Assembly: GCA_938008165.1 (NCBI GenBank) | Contig: CALLLP010000034.1 | Span: 1 to 55,667 of the forward strand | Reading direction: 5' to 3' | Origin: an uncultured Neomegalonema sp. | GTDB taxonomy: Bacteria; Pseudomonadota; Alphaproteobacteria; Rhodobacterales; Rhodobacteraceae | DNA length: 55,667 bases | Shown here: piece after piece, positions 9,306-17,048 of the stretch | Layout of the letters: every line of letters starts with the position of its first letter | How positions within the stretch are numbered: position 1 is the stretch's first letter | Notes under the pieces: model-generated | What the model was told of the DNA's origin: nothing | What the model saw: only the letters and a program-made list of their open reading frames with translations | Database searches by the model: none | Position numbers and translations under genes: made by a program

Positions 9306-9437
9306 CCGCTCGCGCGCCTCGCGTTCTTCGCGGGCCTTGACGTCGCGCTTGAGGGTCTTCATCTGCCAGACGTAGAAGGCGATGGCGAGGCCAAAGACGA
9401 GGACGACTTCGATCAACCCATAATAGGAGGTCGACAT
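9243..9437 (-). CDS. 64-residue single-pass membrane protein next to crtB
   Basis: This short gene starts at ATG 9437, five bases after the crtB stop, and is the last gene of the leftward bchIDO-crtIB run. The product has one hydrophobic segment at about residues 7-24 (GLIEVVLVFGLAIAFYVW) followed by a highly charged tail rich in Lys, Arg and Glu (about 27-45). The predicted topology is a membrane anchor with a cytoplasmic charged tail. Its 3' end overlaps crtC on the other strand by 63 bases. In Rhodobacter relatives this spot between crtB and crtC holds tspO; this protein is not TspO, which has five membrane spans. Function is unknown; a role in pigment-protein assembly is only a guess. Confidence 0.75.
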   Translation of the reverse strand: MSTSYYGLIEVVLVFGLAIAFYVWQMKTLKRDVKAREEREARERSAAPSSTAGHSERQHELDET

Positions 9438-9442
9438 GGGAG

Positions 9443-10489
9443 TCAGGCCCGCTCGCGCAGGGTGGCATCGGCGATGCGCCGTTCCTCGGCGGTCATCATC
9501 AATTCCAGCAGGCGCGCGAAGCCGGTTTCGGTGGTGTTTTCGGCGGAGGTCATCACCGCCGCATGGGCCGCATCGACAAGGAAGGCCGTCGAGCGATCGG
9601 CGGGGGCATCATTCACCCGCACGGCCTGAAGCGGCGTTGCCGCAGCACGGGCGATCAGGGTCAGCTTGCGGATCGTGGAGGTATGCGCCCGGCGGTTCAG
9701 GTCATAGCCATGCAAGGCGATTTCGCGCCCGATATCACGATAGATGAACGCCGCGCTCTTGATCGCCGGTCGGCAGGACACGGGCAATGCGCCCAGCCCC
9801 GTCAGCGCCCGACGGTAATAGCCATCGGCCACGGTCAGCAGACGCGCGGTCAATTGCGCGATGGCCGCAGGATCGGCCCGGCCATTCAGCAGATCAGCAG
9901 GGGCGACCCCCGTTTCGTGCAGCCAGTCGAGCGGCAGATAAATGCGTCCGCGCCCGGCATCCTCGCCGATATCGCGGGCGATATTCGTCAATTGCATCCC
10001 CAGCCCCAGATCGGCGGCGCGGGCAAAGCCACGGCGCGTCGTGCAGCCCATGATCAACGCCATCATCACGCCGACCGTGCTGGCCACGCGGGCCGAATAA
10101 TCGAGCACATCGGATAGCGTATGATAAACGCGGCCATCCTCGTCCCACGTAAAGCCTTCGATCATCGCGGCGGGGATCGCCTTGGGGATTGCATAGCCCT
10201 CCACCACCGAGGCAAAGGCCCGGTCGCAGGGCAGGGCGAGGGAGGCACCGCCATAGATCGCGTTCAGCCGGTTCTGAAGCTGGGCGATGCTGGCCCGGCC
10301 CATGCCGCCCTCATCCACCAGATCGTCCGATGCCCGGCAAAACGCATAGAGCGCCCGCGAGGCGATTCGCACGTCGCGTGGTAACAGCCGCGAAGCCGCA
10401 TCGAAGGATTTAGACCCGGAAAAGATCGCCTCGTCACAAAGCGTGCGATCTTCTTCCGATAACGGGCTAACGCGCGAATGTAACGGCAT
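9443..10489 (-). CDS. crtB: Phytoene synthase CrtB
   Basis: CrtB joins two geranylgeranyl diphosphates head to head to give phytoene. The 348-residue product has both substrate-Mg2+ motifs of the squalene/phytoene synthase family: RASDDLVDE at 52-60 and DIGEDAGRGRIYLP at 173-186. ATG 10489 is chosen over a further upstream in-frame start (10546) because AAGGTGG sits 7-8 bases before it and it removes an atypical extension. It overlaps the end of crtI by 23 bases, indicating coupled translation of crtI and crtB. Confidence 0.95.
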   Translation of the reverse strand: MPLHSRVSPLSEEDRTLCDEAIFSGSKSFDAASRLLPRDVRIASRALYAFCRASDDLVDEGGMGRASIAQLQNRLNAIYGGASLALPCDRAFASVVEGYAIPKAIPAAMIEGFTWDEDGRVYHTLSDVLDYSARVASTVGVMMALIMGCTTRRGFARAADLGLGMQLTNIARDIGEDAGRGRIYLPLDWLHETGVAPADLLNGRADPAAIAQLTARLLTVADGYYRRALTGLGALPVSCRPAIKSAAFIYRDIGREIALHGYDLNRRAHTSTIRKLTLIARAAATPLQAVRVNDAPADRSTAFLVDAAHAAVMTSAENTTETGFARLLELMMTAEERRIADATLRERA

Positions 10490-11999
10490 CGGGCACCACC
10501 TTGTCGAGGATACTGGCTGCGGAAAGCACGCCGGGTACACCGGCACCCGGATGGGTGCCCGCGCCGACGATGTAGAGGTTTTGGATGTCTTCGCTCTCGT
10601 TATGCGGCCGGAACCACGCGAGTTGGGTCAGGCGCGGTTCGATGCCGAACGCGCTGCCTTTGTAGGATTGCAGATCCTCCCGAAAATCGATGGGGGAGAG
10701 CATCCGCGAGGTGACGATGGAGTCGCGCAGGCCGGGCAGGATCAGGCGCTCCAGATGCGCTTCGATCTTCTGGCGATACGGCTCCGCCATTGTCTCCCAA
10801 TCGGTGTCTCCATCCAGATTGGGCACGGGCGAGAGCGCGTAGAATGCATCGCATCCGTCAGGGGCCATCGAGGGATCGGTCGCCGTGGGGCGGTGCAGGT
10901 ACAGGCTGAAATCCTTGGCGAGCACCTTGTTGGTAAAGATATCGTCCAGCAATCCGCAATAGCGCGGCGCCATCAGGATCGTATGGTGATCGACGTCGTG
11001 ATATTGCCGGTTCGTGCCGAAATACCAGACAATCAGACTCATCGAAAAATTCGTGCGCGCAAGTTTGGCATCGGTCCAGCGCCGCACATGCTGTGCCGGG
11101 ACCAATGATTTATAGGTCGTGCCCACATCGGCATTCGAGACGACGACATCCGCGTCGATGCAAATCCCGTTTTCGAGATCGACCCCGACTGCGCGTCCGT
11201 TCTCGACCCGAATTTGGCTGACGCCCGAATTGAGCAGGACCACATTGCCCTGATCCTCGATCAGATCGACCAGCCCTCGCACCAGCGCACCTGTGCCGCC
11301 CATGGCGTAATGCACACCGTATGTGCGCTCCAGATGCGCGACGAGGAACAGTGCCGCGCTCGTGGTCTGGGGATTGCCGCCGAGGAACAGCGGATGAAAA
11401 CTGAGCGCGATGCGCAGGCGCTCATCCTTGATATGCTTGGCCACGAGGTCGTAGACGGATCGATAGGCGCGCAAGGCCATGAGATCGGGCAATGACCCGG
11501 CCATCGAGATTAAACTCTGAAAGGGCGTATCGGCCATGCCGGTAAAGGCGACGTCGAAGCATTTTTCCGAGATGAGCTGCAATCGCTCGTGACCCGCCAC
11601 ATCCTCCGGCGAGAATTTCGCGATTTCCGCGCGCATTTTGTCGGGGTCCGCCGTGCCGCGAAAAACCGATCCATCCTCGAATTTCAGCGTGTAGAACGGA
11701 TCGAGGGATTTTAGGGTAACATGGTCGGACAGGCGCTTGCCGCAGATCTTCCACAAATCCTCGAAAAGATGGGGCATCGTGATGATGGTCGGTCCGGCAT
11801 CGAAGCGAAAACCGTCCTGCTCGAAGACCCGCGCGCGGCCTCCCGGCTGGTCGAGACGCTCCAAAACCGTCACGCGATAGCCCCGCGCGCCCAGTCGCAC
11901 CGCCGCTGCAAGCCCGCCGAATCCAGACCCGATAACGACCGCATGGGGTCGTGTGTTATCAGTGGTCTGGGTAAACTGGTTTGGTGTCTGATGTGTCAT
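10467..11999 (-). CDS. crtI: Phytoene desaturase CrtI
   Basis: CrtI desaturates phytoene stepwise to neurosporene or lycopene. The 510-residue product has the FAD-binding N-terminus AVVIGSGFGGLAAAVRLG, the segment ERLDQPGGRARVF, and the C-terminal bacterial phytoene desaturase signature VGAGTHPGAGVPGV. ATG 11999 (MTHQTPNQ) gives normal family length; another ATG at 12065 would add 22 residues and overlap bchO. Neither has a clear Shine-Dalgarno sequence. A perfect PpsR-type palindrome covers the chosen start codon. The gene runs in the same direction as bchIDO, unlike the Rhodobacter capsulatus order in which bchIDO and crtIB diverge around crtA. Confidence 0.95.
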   Translation of the reverse strand: MTHQTPNQFTQTTDNTRPHAVVIGSGFGGLAAAVRLGARGYRVTVLERLDQPGGRARVFEQDGFRFDAGPTIITMPHLFEDLWKICGKRLSDHVTLKSLDPFYTLKFEDGSVFRGTADPDKMRAEIAKFSPEDVAGHERLQLISEKCFDVAFTGMADTPFQSLISMAGSLPDLMALRAYRSVYDLVAKHIKDERLRIALSFHPLFLGGNPQTTSAALFLVAHLERTYGVHYAMGGTGALVRGLVDLIEDQGNVVLLNSGVSQIRVENGRAVGVDLENGICIDADVVVSNADVGTTYKSLVPAQHVRRWTDAKLARTNFSMSLIVWYFGTNRQYHDVDHHTILMAPRYCGLLDDIFTNKVLAKDFSLYLHRPTATDPSMAPDGCDAFYALSPVPNLDGDTDWETMAEPYRQKIEAHLERLILPGLRDSIVTSRMLSPIDFREDLQSYKGSAFGIEPRLTQLAWFRPHNESEDIQNLYIVGAGTHPGAGVPGVLSAASILDKVVPDAVTFAR

Positions 12000-12037
12000 G
12001 TCTGATTGACACTTTGACCTGTCAATCGAGATTGCGC
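11994..12037 (-). promoter_or_regulatory. PpsR/CrtJ-type box pair at the crtI start
   Basis: TGTCATGTCTGATTGACA at 11994-12011 is a perfect TGTC-N10-GACA palindrome. Exactly 8 bp further on, 12020-12037 (TGTCAATCGAGATTGCGC) keeps TGTC and the inner G but has CGC instead of ACA, so it looks like a degenerate second box. On the minus strand TTGACA at 12020-12025 could be a -35 element, but the corresponding -10 would fall on the crtI ATG; TTAACA at 12045-12050 is an alternative -35. The site suggests crtIB has its own repressible promoter despite following bchO. Confidence 0.75.
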
Positions 12038-12046
12038 AAGCCTTTG

Positions 12047-12937
12047 TTAAGGGTCCGTTTGGCATTGCCGCATGATAAACCGCGCAATGGCCGCCGGTTC
12101 GACCTCATGCAGCAGATGGCCGCCGGTGGCAAAACGCTCGGTCTTGCCCTGCGCCATCCGCGCCGCCGCCTTGTGCGAATCGTCGGGCGAGACCATCGGG
12201 TCGTCATCGGCGACGATCAGTGCGGTCGGCACATCCAGCCCGCCGAGGCGCTCTTGCAAATCGTGCAGATCCCAATTCGCCATCATGCCCAGCGCCCCGG
12301 CGACATGGGCGGGGTTGCGCGCAAGGGTTTCGTAGAAATGCAGGCCCGGCGCATCGATGGTCGATTTCGTGCGGGCCAGCAGCGATTTCACGGTGTCCCC
12401 GGTTGCGGCGCGCTTTGAAAACAGCTTCGGCACCAAGGGATTGACGAATAGCAGTTTCGCGAGGGGCGACAGGATGGCATTGCCTTCGATCGGCTTCAGC
12501 GCGGCATTGATGCCGATGATCCGCTCGAATCGGGCGGGATGATCAAGGGCCATGCGCAGCAGGATCGCGGCTCCGGCAGAATGGCCGATTCCCAAGAGGG
12601 GCGGCGCGACTTCCAGCGTCTCGCACAGGGTCGCAAGGGCGCGCGCCATGCCGGGCAGGGACAGGGCATGATCCGAGCGCGCATCCGTAAAGCCATGCCC
12701 CGGCAGGTCGGGCGCCACGACCCGGAACGAATCCGCCAGCAAGGGCAGAAGGTCGCGAAACGAATGGGTGGCCGCGCCCGTGCCATGCAGCAGCAGAAGC
12801 ACGGGGGCGTCTTCTGGTCCGGCCACCTGCACATGCCATTGCACCGACCCGGTGCGGATAAAGCGGCTTGCCATGCGATTGGGCCAGTCCCGTCCGTCCG
12901 TTTCCCAATCGGGCCGCGTGCGGTCATAGCCGAACAT
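12047..12937 (-). CDS. bchO: Alpha/beta hydrolase BchO
   Basis: BchO is an alpha/beta-hydrolase that accompanies magnesium chelatase genes in nearly all purple phototrophs; its exact reaction in bacteriochlorophyll synthesis is not settled. The 296-residue product shows the oxyanion-hole motif LLHGTGAATHSF, the nucleophile elbow GHSAGAA, an acidic residue in VADDDPMV, and the catalytic histidine in GGHLLHE. The start ATG 12937 gives the family N-terminus with DWPNR and lies 3 bases after the bchD stop. It completes bchI-bchD-bchO. An in-frame ATG 21 codons in is less likely because it would drop the conserved N-terminal segment. Confidence 0.94.
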   Translation of the reverse strand: MFGYDRTRPDWETDGRDWPNRMASRFIRTGSVQWHVQVAGPEDAPVLLLLHGTGAATHSFRDLLPLLADSFRVVAPDLPGHGFTDARSDHALSLPGMARALATLCETLEVAPPLLGIGHSAGAAILLRMALDHPARFERIIGINAALKPIEGNAILSPLAKLLFVNPLVPKLFSKRAATGDTVKSLLARTKSTIDAPGLHFYETLARNPAHVAGALGMMANWDLHDLQERLGGLDVPTALIVADDDPMVSPDDSHKAAARMAQGKTERFATGGHLLHEVEPAAIARFIMRQCQTDP

Positions 12938-12940
12938 CGG

Positions 12941-14692
12941 TCATCGCCCCTGCATATAGCTGGATACAAGCTGCGAAACCGAGGTCGCATCGGCGCGGGG
13001 CAGGGCAACGTAATCGGCATGAAGACCGGCGGCGAAGGCGCGGGCGCTCTCGCGCGGGCGCGCCGAGATGTCGATCATCACCGTCTGCATTCCCTGAACG
13101 GCCAGATGCCGCGACAGGGCCGCCACATCCTCGCGCGATTGCGCCCGGTCCGCCGTGCCATCAAGGGCGATATTGCCATTGCCATCGGTCATCATGACCA
13201 GCAGCGGCGTGCTGCCCTCGCGGGTGACGCGGGCGCTCAATTCCAGCGCTTTGGCCATGGCGCTGGCCAGCGGCGTCGGTCCCCCGCCGGGCAACCGGCC
13301 GAGCGCCCGCTTGGCCCGGACCAGCGAGCGGGTCGGTTCCAGCAGGATATCCGCTTCCGTGCCGCGAAAGGCGATTACGGCCACGCTGTCGCGGCGGATA
13401 TAGCATTCTGCCAGCAGCAATTCGACGGCCCCCTTCGCCTCGCCGAGACGGGCGAGTGCGGTCGAGCCGGAAGCATCGACGGCAAAGATCACCGTCGTCT
13501 CCGAACGGTCGCGCAGCCGCCGATACCGAAAATCGGTTTTGCGAATATCGAGACCCTGCCCCTCTCGGAAGCGCTCCCGCGCTCTCACCCGTTGCCATGG
13601 GGCCGCCGCGCGCAGGGTGGCCAGTACATTCGGCTTGGCCCCCGGATAGGGCGGGTTCGGCGTGAAGCCCAGTGGGCGGCCCCGCCGGGCCTTGTTCTTC
13701 TTCGCCCCGGATTTGCCGGAGGACCGCGCATTGATCCCCGCTGCTTGTGCGGGCAGCAGGATCGGCAATTGCATCCTCCGCATCGCTTCCGCCGCGATCA
13801 GCATATCCTGCAATGTCTCAGGGTCGAGATCGAGGGGGTCGGTCTCCTCACTTTCCGCGTCGTCCGGCGAGGGGGGAGGGGGAGGAGGGGGATCATCGGG
13901 CGTTTCGTCCGGCGCATCCTCCTGCATCTCTTCGGTGACAGTCGTGGGGCCAAAGACGAGGCGGATGGCGCGTGCTGCGTGCTCTGGCGCAACCTCCCGC
14001 GCGCCATCGAGGGCCGCGACGATCCGGCTGACGGTCGAGAGCCACAGGACCGGGCGCATCGAATGCCACCCGGCTTGCGCGGCGGCGCTGGCCAGCGCGG
14101 TCAGCATCGCATCGGCAATGGCCACGTCATCGGGGTCGATCGTTGCGGCATCGGGCACGGCCAGATCGCCGGTCGCGATGCGCCAGGATACGGCGGTCAG
14201 GTCGACGCGCAGACCCAGCCGGTCGCCAAGGGCAACGGGCAACGCCTCGCTCTCATCGGCCCCTTCATCCATGGCGACCAGCAGGAATCGGGCGGGTTGA
14301 GCCGCCGAGGAAATGCTGCGCTCGGATTTGACCATCCCCGTATCCATCGCATTCGCAAGGATGCCGCAGAGAGTCGGTTCGGCCCGTTCGGCCATGGCCA
14401 GCAGGATGGCGCCGCCATGCGCCCGGCTCAACACCCCTTCGGACAAGACCGGCCTGCCCTGTGCCAAGGTGCGCGACAGATCGAGATCGCCCAGCAAGCG
14501 CCCTTCATCCACATCGGGTGAAAACCGCAGGATCGGGGCATCCGGCAGGGTATCGGTCAAGCGCTTGACCCAGATATCGCGCACAGGTCCGGCCCGCGCC
14601 CGCAGATGGATGCCGCCGATCCGATGCCGGACCATCGCGGCAATGCGGATCGCAAGCAATGCGTCTTCCCACGATGCCTCTGACTCGCTCAC
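12941..14692 (-). CDS. bchD: Magnesium chelatase subunit D
   Basis: BchD is the AAA+/VWA platform of magnesium chelatase and works with BchI and BchH to insert Mg2+ into protoporphyrin IX. The 583-residue product has an N-terminal AAA-like region with no intact Walker A motif (usual for BchD), an acidic and proline-rich linker at about 255-290 containing seven consecutive prolines at 268-274, and a C-terminal VWA domain with the MIDAS sequence DASGS at 406-410. The start is GTG at 14692, one base after the bchI stop; the first internal ATG (codon 20) would remove a conserved segment. It sits between bchI and bchO as in relatives. Confidence 0.95.
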   Translation of the reverse strand: MSESEASWEDALLAIRIAAMVRHRIGGIHLRARAGPVRDIWVKRLTDTLPDAPILRFSPDVDEGRLLGDLDLSRTLAQGRPVLSEGVLSRAHGGAILLAMAERAEPTLCGILANAMDTGMVKSERSISSAAQPARFLLVAMDEGADESEALPVALGDRLGLRVDLTAVSWRIATGDLAVPDAATIDPDDVAIADAMLTALASAAAQAGWHSMRPVLWLSTVSRIVAALDGAREVAPEHAARAIRLVFGPTTVTEEMQEDAPDETPDDPPPPPPPSPDDAESEETDPLDLDPETLQDMLIAAEAMRRMQLPILLPAQAAGINARSSGKSGAKKNKARRGRPLGFTPNPPYPGAKPNVLATLRAAAPWQRVRARERFREGQGLDIRKTDFRYRRLRDRSETTVIFAVDASGSTALARLGEAKGAVELLLAECYIRRDSVAVIAFRGTEADILLEPTRSLVRAKRALGRLPGGGPTPLASAMAKALELSARVTREGSTPLLVMMTDGNGNIALDGTADRAQSREDVAALSRHLAVQGMQTVMIDISARPRESARAFAAGLHADYVALPRADATSVSQLVSSYMQGR

Positions 14693-14693
14693 C

Positions 14694-15716
14694 TCAGGCG
14701 TCGAGGGCGGCGATGGCGCGGTCGATGCGGGCGGTGGACCCGGCCTCGTCCAGCGGATCGCGGCGTAATCTGTGGCGCAGGGCCGAGGGCGCGACGGTCA
14801 GCAGATGCGCTCGGGCAACCGCCTTGTCGCCATCGAGCGCCGCCCGCGCCCGCGCCGCCCGGATCAGCGTCAACTCGCCGCGCAAGCCATCGACCCCAAG
14901 GGCGAGGCACAGTTCGGCGGCAAGGGCGAGGGTGTCGTCCGGGATGGTGATATCGCCGACTGCCGCTTTTGCCTTGGCGATGCGGCTGCGCACTTTGCCC
15001 TCGCGGGCGCTGTATTTCTTGGCAAAGCCTTCGGGATCGCGGTCATAGGCATCGCGGCGCTTCACCACCTCGACCCGGTCCTTGATATCGGTGGGGGAGG
15101 TCACCTCGACCGACAGGCCAAAGCGATCGAGCAATTGCGGGCGCAATTCTCCTTCTTCGGGGTTGCCACTGCCGACCAGCACGAATCGCGCTGCATGGCG
15201 GATGCTCAATCCCTCCCGCTCGACCACATTGATGCCCGATGCGGCGACATCAAGCAGCAGGTCGACCAGATGATCCTCCAACAAGTTCGCTTCATCGATA
15301 TAGAGAAATCCGCGATTGGCGGCGGCGAGCAGGCCCGGCTCGAAGGCTTTTTCGCCTGAGACCAGCGCTTTTTCCAGATCGAGCGCCCCGACCACCCGGT
15401 CCTCGCTGGCCCCAAGGGGCAGGTCGATGACGGGGGCAGCGATTTTCTTGCGGGTTGGCTTGCCCTTGGCCAGCAATCCCTTGCACGAATCACAGGCCGC
15501 ATCGGGTTTGTCGGGATCGCAATTGAAGCGACATCCCGGCAAGGTTTCGATTTTGGGCAGCAAGCCCGCGAGGGCACGCACAGCGGTTGATTTTCCGGTG
15601 CCGCGATGGCCGAAGACCAGCACGCCGCCCAATGTCGGCTCGACGGCCGCCATCAACAGCGCTTCGCGCATTTCATCTTGCCCGACGATAGCCGAGAACG
15701 GGAACGGTGGAGCCAT
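14694..15716 (-). CDS. bchI: Magnesium chelatase ATPase subunit I
   Basis: BchI forms the AAA+ ATPase ring that drives Mg2+ insertion. With ATG 15716 the protein has 340 residues. It begins MAPPFPFSAIVGQDEM and has Walker A GHRGTGKS at 36-43, Walker B YIDEANLL at 139-146, and sensor region VGSGNPEEG. AAGG lies 5 bases before the ATG. The frame stays open 297 bases further upstream, but that extension is not family-like. Between Walker A and the DLPLGASEDRV segment it carries four cysteines at 62, 66, 75 and 78 (C-x3-C and C-x2-C), which the Rhodobacter capsulatus protein, from memory, lacks. Confidence 0.96.
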   Translation of the reverse strand: MAPPFPFSAIVGQDEMREALLMAAVEPTLGGVLVFGHRGTGKSTAVRALAGLLPKIETLPGCRFNCDPDKPDAACDSCKGLLAKGKPTRKKIAAPVIDLPLGASEDRVVGALDLEKALVSGEKAFEPGLLAAANRGFLYIDEANLLEDHLVDLLLDVAASGINVVEREGLSIRHAARFVLVGSGNPEEGELRPQLLDRFGLSVEVTSPTDIKDRVEVVKRRDAYDRDPEGFAKKYSAREGKVRSRIAKAKAAVGDITIPDDTLALAAELCLALGVDGLRGELTLIRAARARAALDGDKAVARAHLLTVAPSALRHRLRRDPLDEAGSTARIDRAIAALDA

Positions 15717-16089
15717 GAAAGCCTTGTCCTGCGATTTTGTCAGCGCGACGTTGTTCGATGGGCTGGGGAATTGCAATTCCAATGATGCGTCATAAGGGCG
15801 GGTTTTTGCAATCGACAGCACCACAGACGGATCGGACGGGTCAGCACGACTCGGTTCCCGCCCCCTCCTGTCGAGCCGCCGTTTCGGTGCGGCCATGCGG
15901 CGGGGTGCAATTTGCTGCAACTGCGAAGTAAACTTTTCTGAACCCGGATCATGTAAAGTTAAACAACGCGTTAAACCCGTTGAATGGTGCAGCATTTTGA
16001 GCGATCTTGACACTTGGATGTGTCAACTATTGTAGATATCATCTTTAGCTGTATTATCAGGCACGCACCCATTCCTGAGAGGGGTCAGG
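15717..16089. other. Intergenic region between bchI and the aerR-like gene
   Basis: This 373-bp divergent region holds no convincing gene, although the bchI frame stays open through most of it. It contains a palindrome AACGCGTT (15965-15972) flanked by GTTAAAC direct repeats, a possible leftward promoter (minus-strand TTCAAC and TAACTT spaced 17, around 15955-15985), and the half-degenerate PpsR-type pair at 15995-16038. In Rhodobacter capsulatus crtA occupies this position; nothing resembling a crtA remnant was recognised. Confidence 0.6.
15995..16038. promoter_or_regulatory. Half-degenerate PpsR/CrtJ-type pair upstream of the aerR-like gene
   Basis: The centre is the inverted repeat TTGACACTTGGATGTGTCAA (16007-16026). 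Read as two boxes 8 bp apart, 15995-16012 is TTT-N12-ACA and 16021-16038 is TGT-N12-ATA: each inner half site is perfect and each outer half has one mismatch. TTGACA at 16007-16012 could be a rightward -35 for the gene starting at 16090, with a weak -10 near TATTGT (16028-16033). The geometry matches the other three pairs in this cluster. Confidence 0.6.
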
Positions 16090-16950
16090 ATGGCAAGTTT
16101 CAAGGGTTCCGCATCGATGCAGGGAATACGTGGATGGTCCGATGCTCTTTTGCCTGCCGAGTGCACGGATTCGTTCGACCCGAAGTTCATCCTTGCCCGT
16201 GCCGTGCGTTCTGAAGTCATCGACCGTCTCGCAGCAGAAAGAGCGGAGAAAATCACCGGGAGTGATCAGCCAGTGCTTTTCGACGCCACAGAGCGGGCCA
16301 CTTTCCTTGAGGCAATGCTGTCCGAGGATCGAAAAGCGTTCGATACCACGGTTGATGAGATGGCATTGCGCAGCAAGCCTTTCACGCAAATCCTGCGCGA
16401 GTTGATTACCCCCGTCCTCGACGATCTGGGCCAGATGTGGCGCGATGACCGGGCCAGCTTTATGGAAGTCACGCTGGCGACCTGTCGCGTGCAGACTTTT
16501 GTCTGCGAAAAACTGGCTGCGACGGCGAAGCGGGACCGCAAGGATGAAGTGCATGGCAATATCGCTTTTGCCCGCCCCGAAGGGGAAAGCCACACGCTCG
16601 GCCTGACGGTGGTGACGGAATGTTTCCGCATTGATGGCTGGACCGTCATGGGCGGTGTCGATCTCGAAATCGGCGATGGGCTTTGGTCCCTTCTGGCCGA
16701 TAACGATATCGATGTTTTGGGCTTCACGGTCGGATCGGCCATGCATGTCCCGCCCGTTGCGGAGGCGATCAAGCAGGCCAAGGAGGTGTCGCGCAATCGG
16801 GATCTCGTGATCGGGATCGGTGGGTATTGCGCCATTGCGGACCCGGAGGCGATCAAGACGCTTAACGCGGATTTCGTGGCCATCGATGCGCTGGATGCCA
16901 TCGATACCGCCGCATCCTTTCTCGGCAAACGAAAAAAGGCGCAGGAGTAA
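16090..16950 (+). CDS. Cobalamin-binding photosynthesis regulator, PpaA/AerR type
   Basis: The 286-residue product has a helical B12-binding-2-like domain at about 95-150 (LGQMWRDDRASFMEVTLATCRVQ) and a Rossmann-like B12-binding/SCHIC domain at about 155-280 containing GESHTLG with His168, followed by SAMHVPP and GIGGYC. This arrangement, without any methyltransferase domain, is that of PpaA/AerR, which bind cobalamin as a light sensor and antagonise the repressor PpsR/CrtJ. No DNA-binding helix-turn-helix was recognised. ATG 16090 follows GAGGGG at a good distance. It diverges from bchI across a region with PpsR-type half sites, and a hairpin terminator overlaps its stop. The role as PpsR antagonist is inferred from the family. 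Confidence 0.8.
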   Translation: MASFKGSASMQGIRGWSDALLPAECTDSFDPKFILARAVRSEVIDRLAAERAEKITGSDQPVLFDATERATFLEAMLSEDRKAFDTTVDEMALRSKPFTQILRELITPVLDDLGQMWRDDRASFMEVTLATCRVQTFVCEKLAATAKRDRKDEVHGNIAFARPEGESHTLGLTVVTECFRIDGWTVMGGVDLEIGDGLWSLLADNDIDVLGFTVGSAMHVPPVAEAIKQAKEVSRNRDLVIGIGGYCAIADPEAIKTLNADFVAIDALDAIDTAASFLGKRKKAQE

Positions 16951-16962
16951 GCCTGCGCCTTT
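16935..16962. terminator. Bidirectional intrinsic terminator
   Basis: AAAGGCGCAGG (16935-16945) and CCTGCGCCTTT (16952-16962) form an 11-bp perfect stem with a 6-base loop that contains the stop codon of the aerR-like gene. Rightward it has only three U residues; leftward the stem is followed by six T (16932-16937 on the plus strand are A), so it should stop the convergent transcript from 17888 well. Confidence 0.75.
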
Positions 16963-17048
16963 GGTGAGCTGTTTTCGAGAGTTCGAGCCAATATCTCCCA
17001 GTCGGAATTTTTATCGGCCTTCCTCGATAATGCTCTGGGCCGCGTATC

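Noticed and set aside
13830..13930. Low-complexity GGGGGAGG repeats as a possible repeat element
   Set aside because: They encode the proline- and acid-rich linker of BchD that is normal for the family.
12539..14521. A 660-codon open frame on the plus strand opposite bchD
   Set aside because: It lies wholly antisense to bchD and bchO, is rich in Arg, Gly and His with no recognisable domain, and results from the GC-rich codon pattern of the opposite strand.
15717..16013. N-terminal extension of bchI up to 16013
   Set aside because: The added 99 residues are not family-like, and a Shine-Dalgarno-like AAGG precedes ATG 15716.
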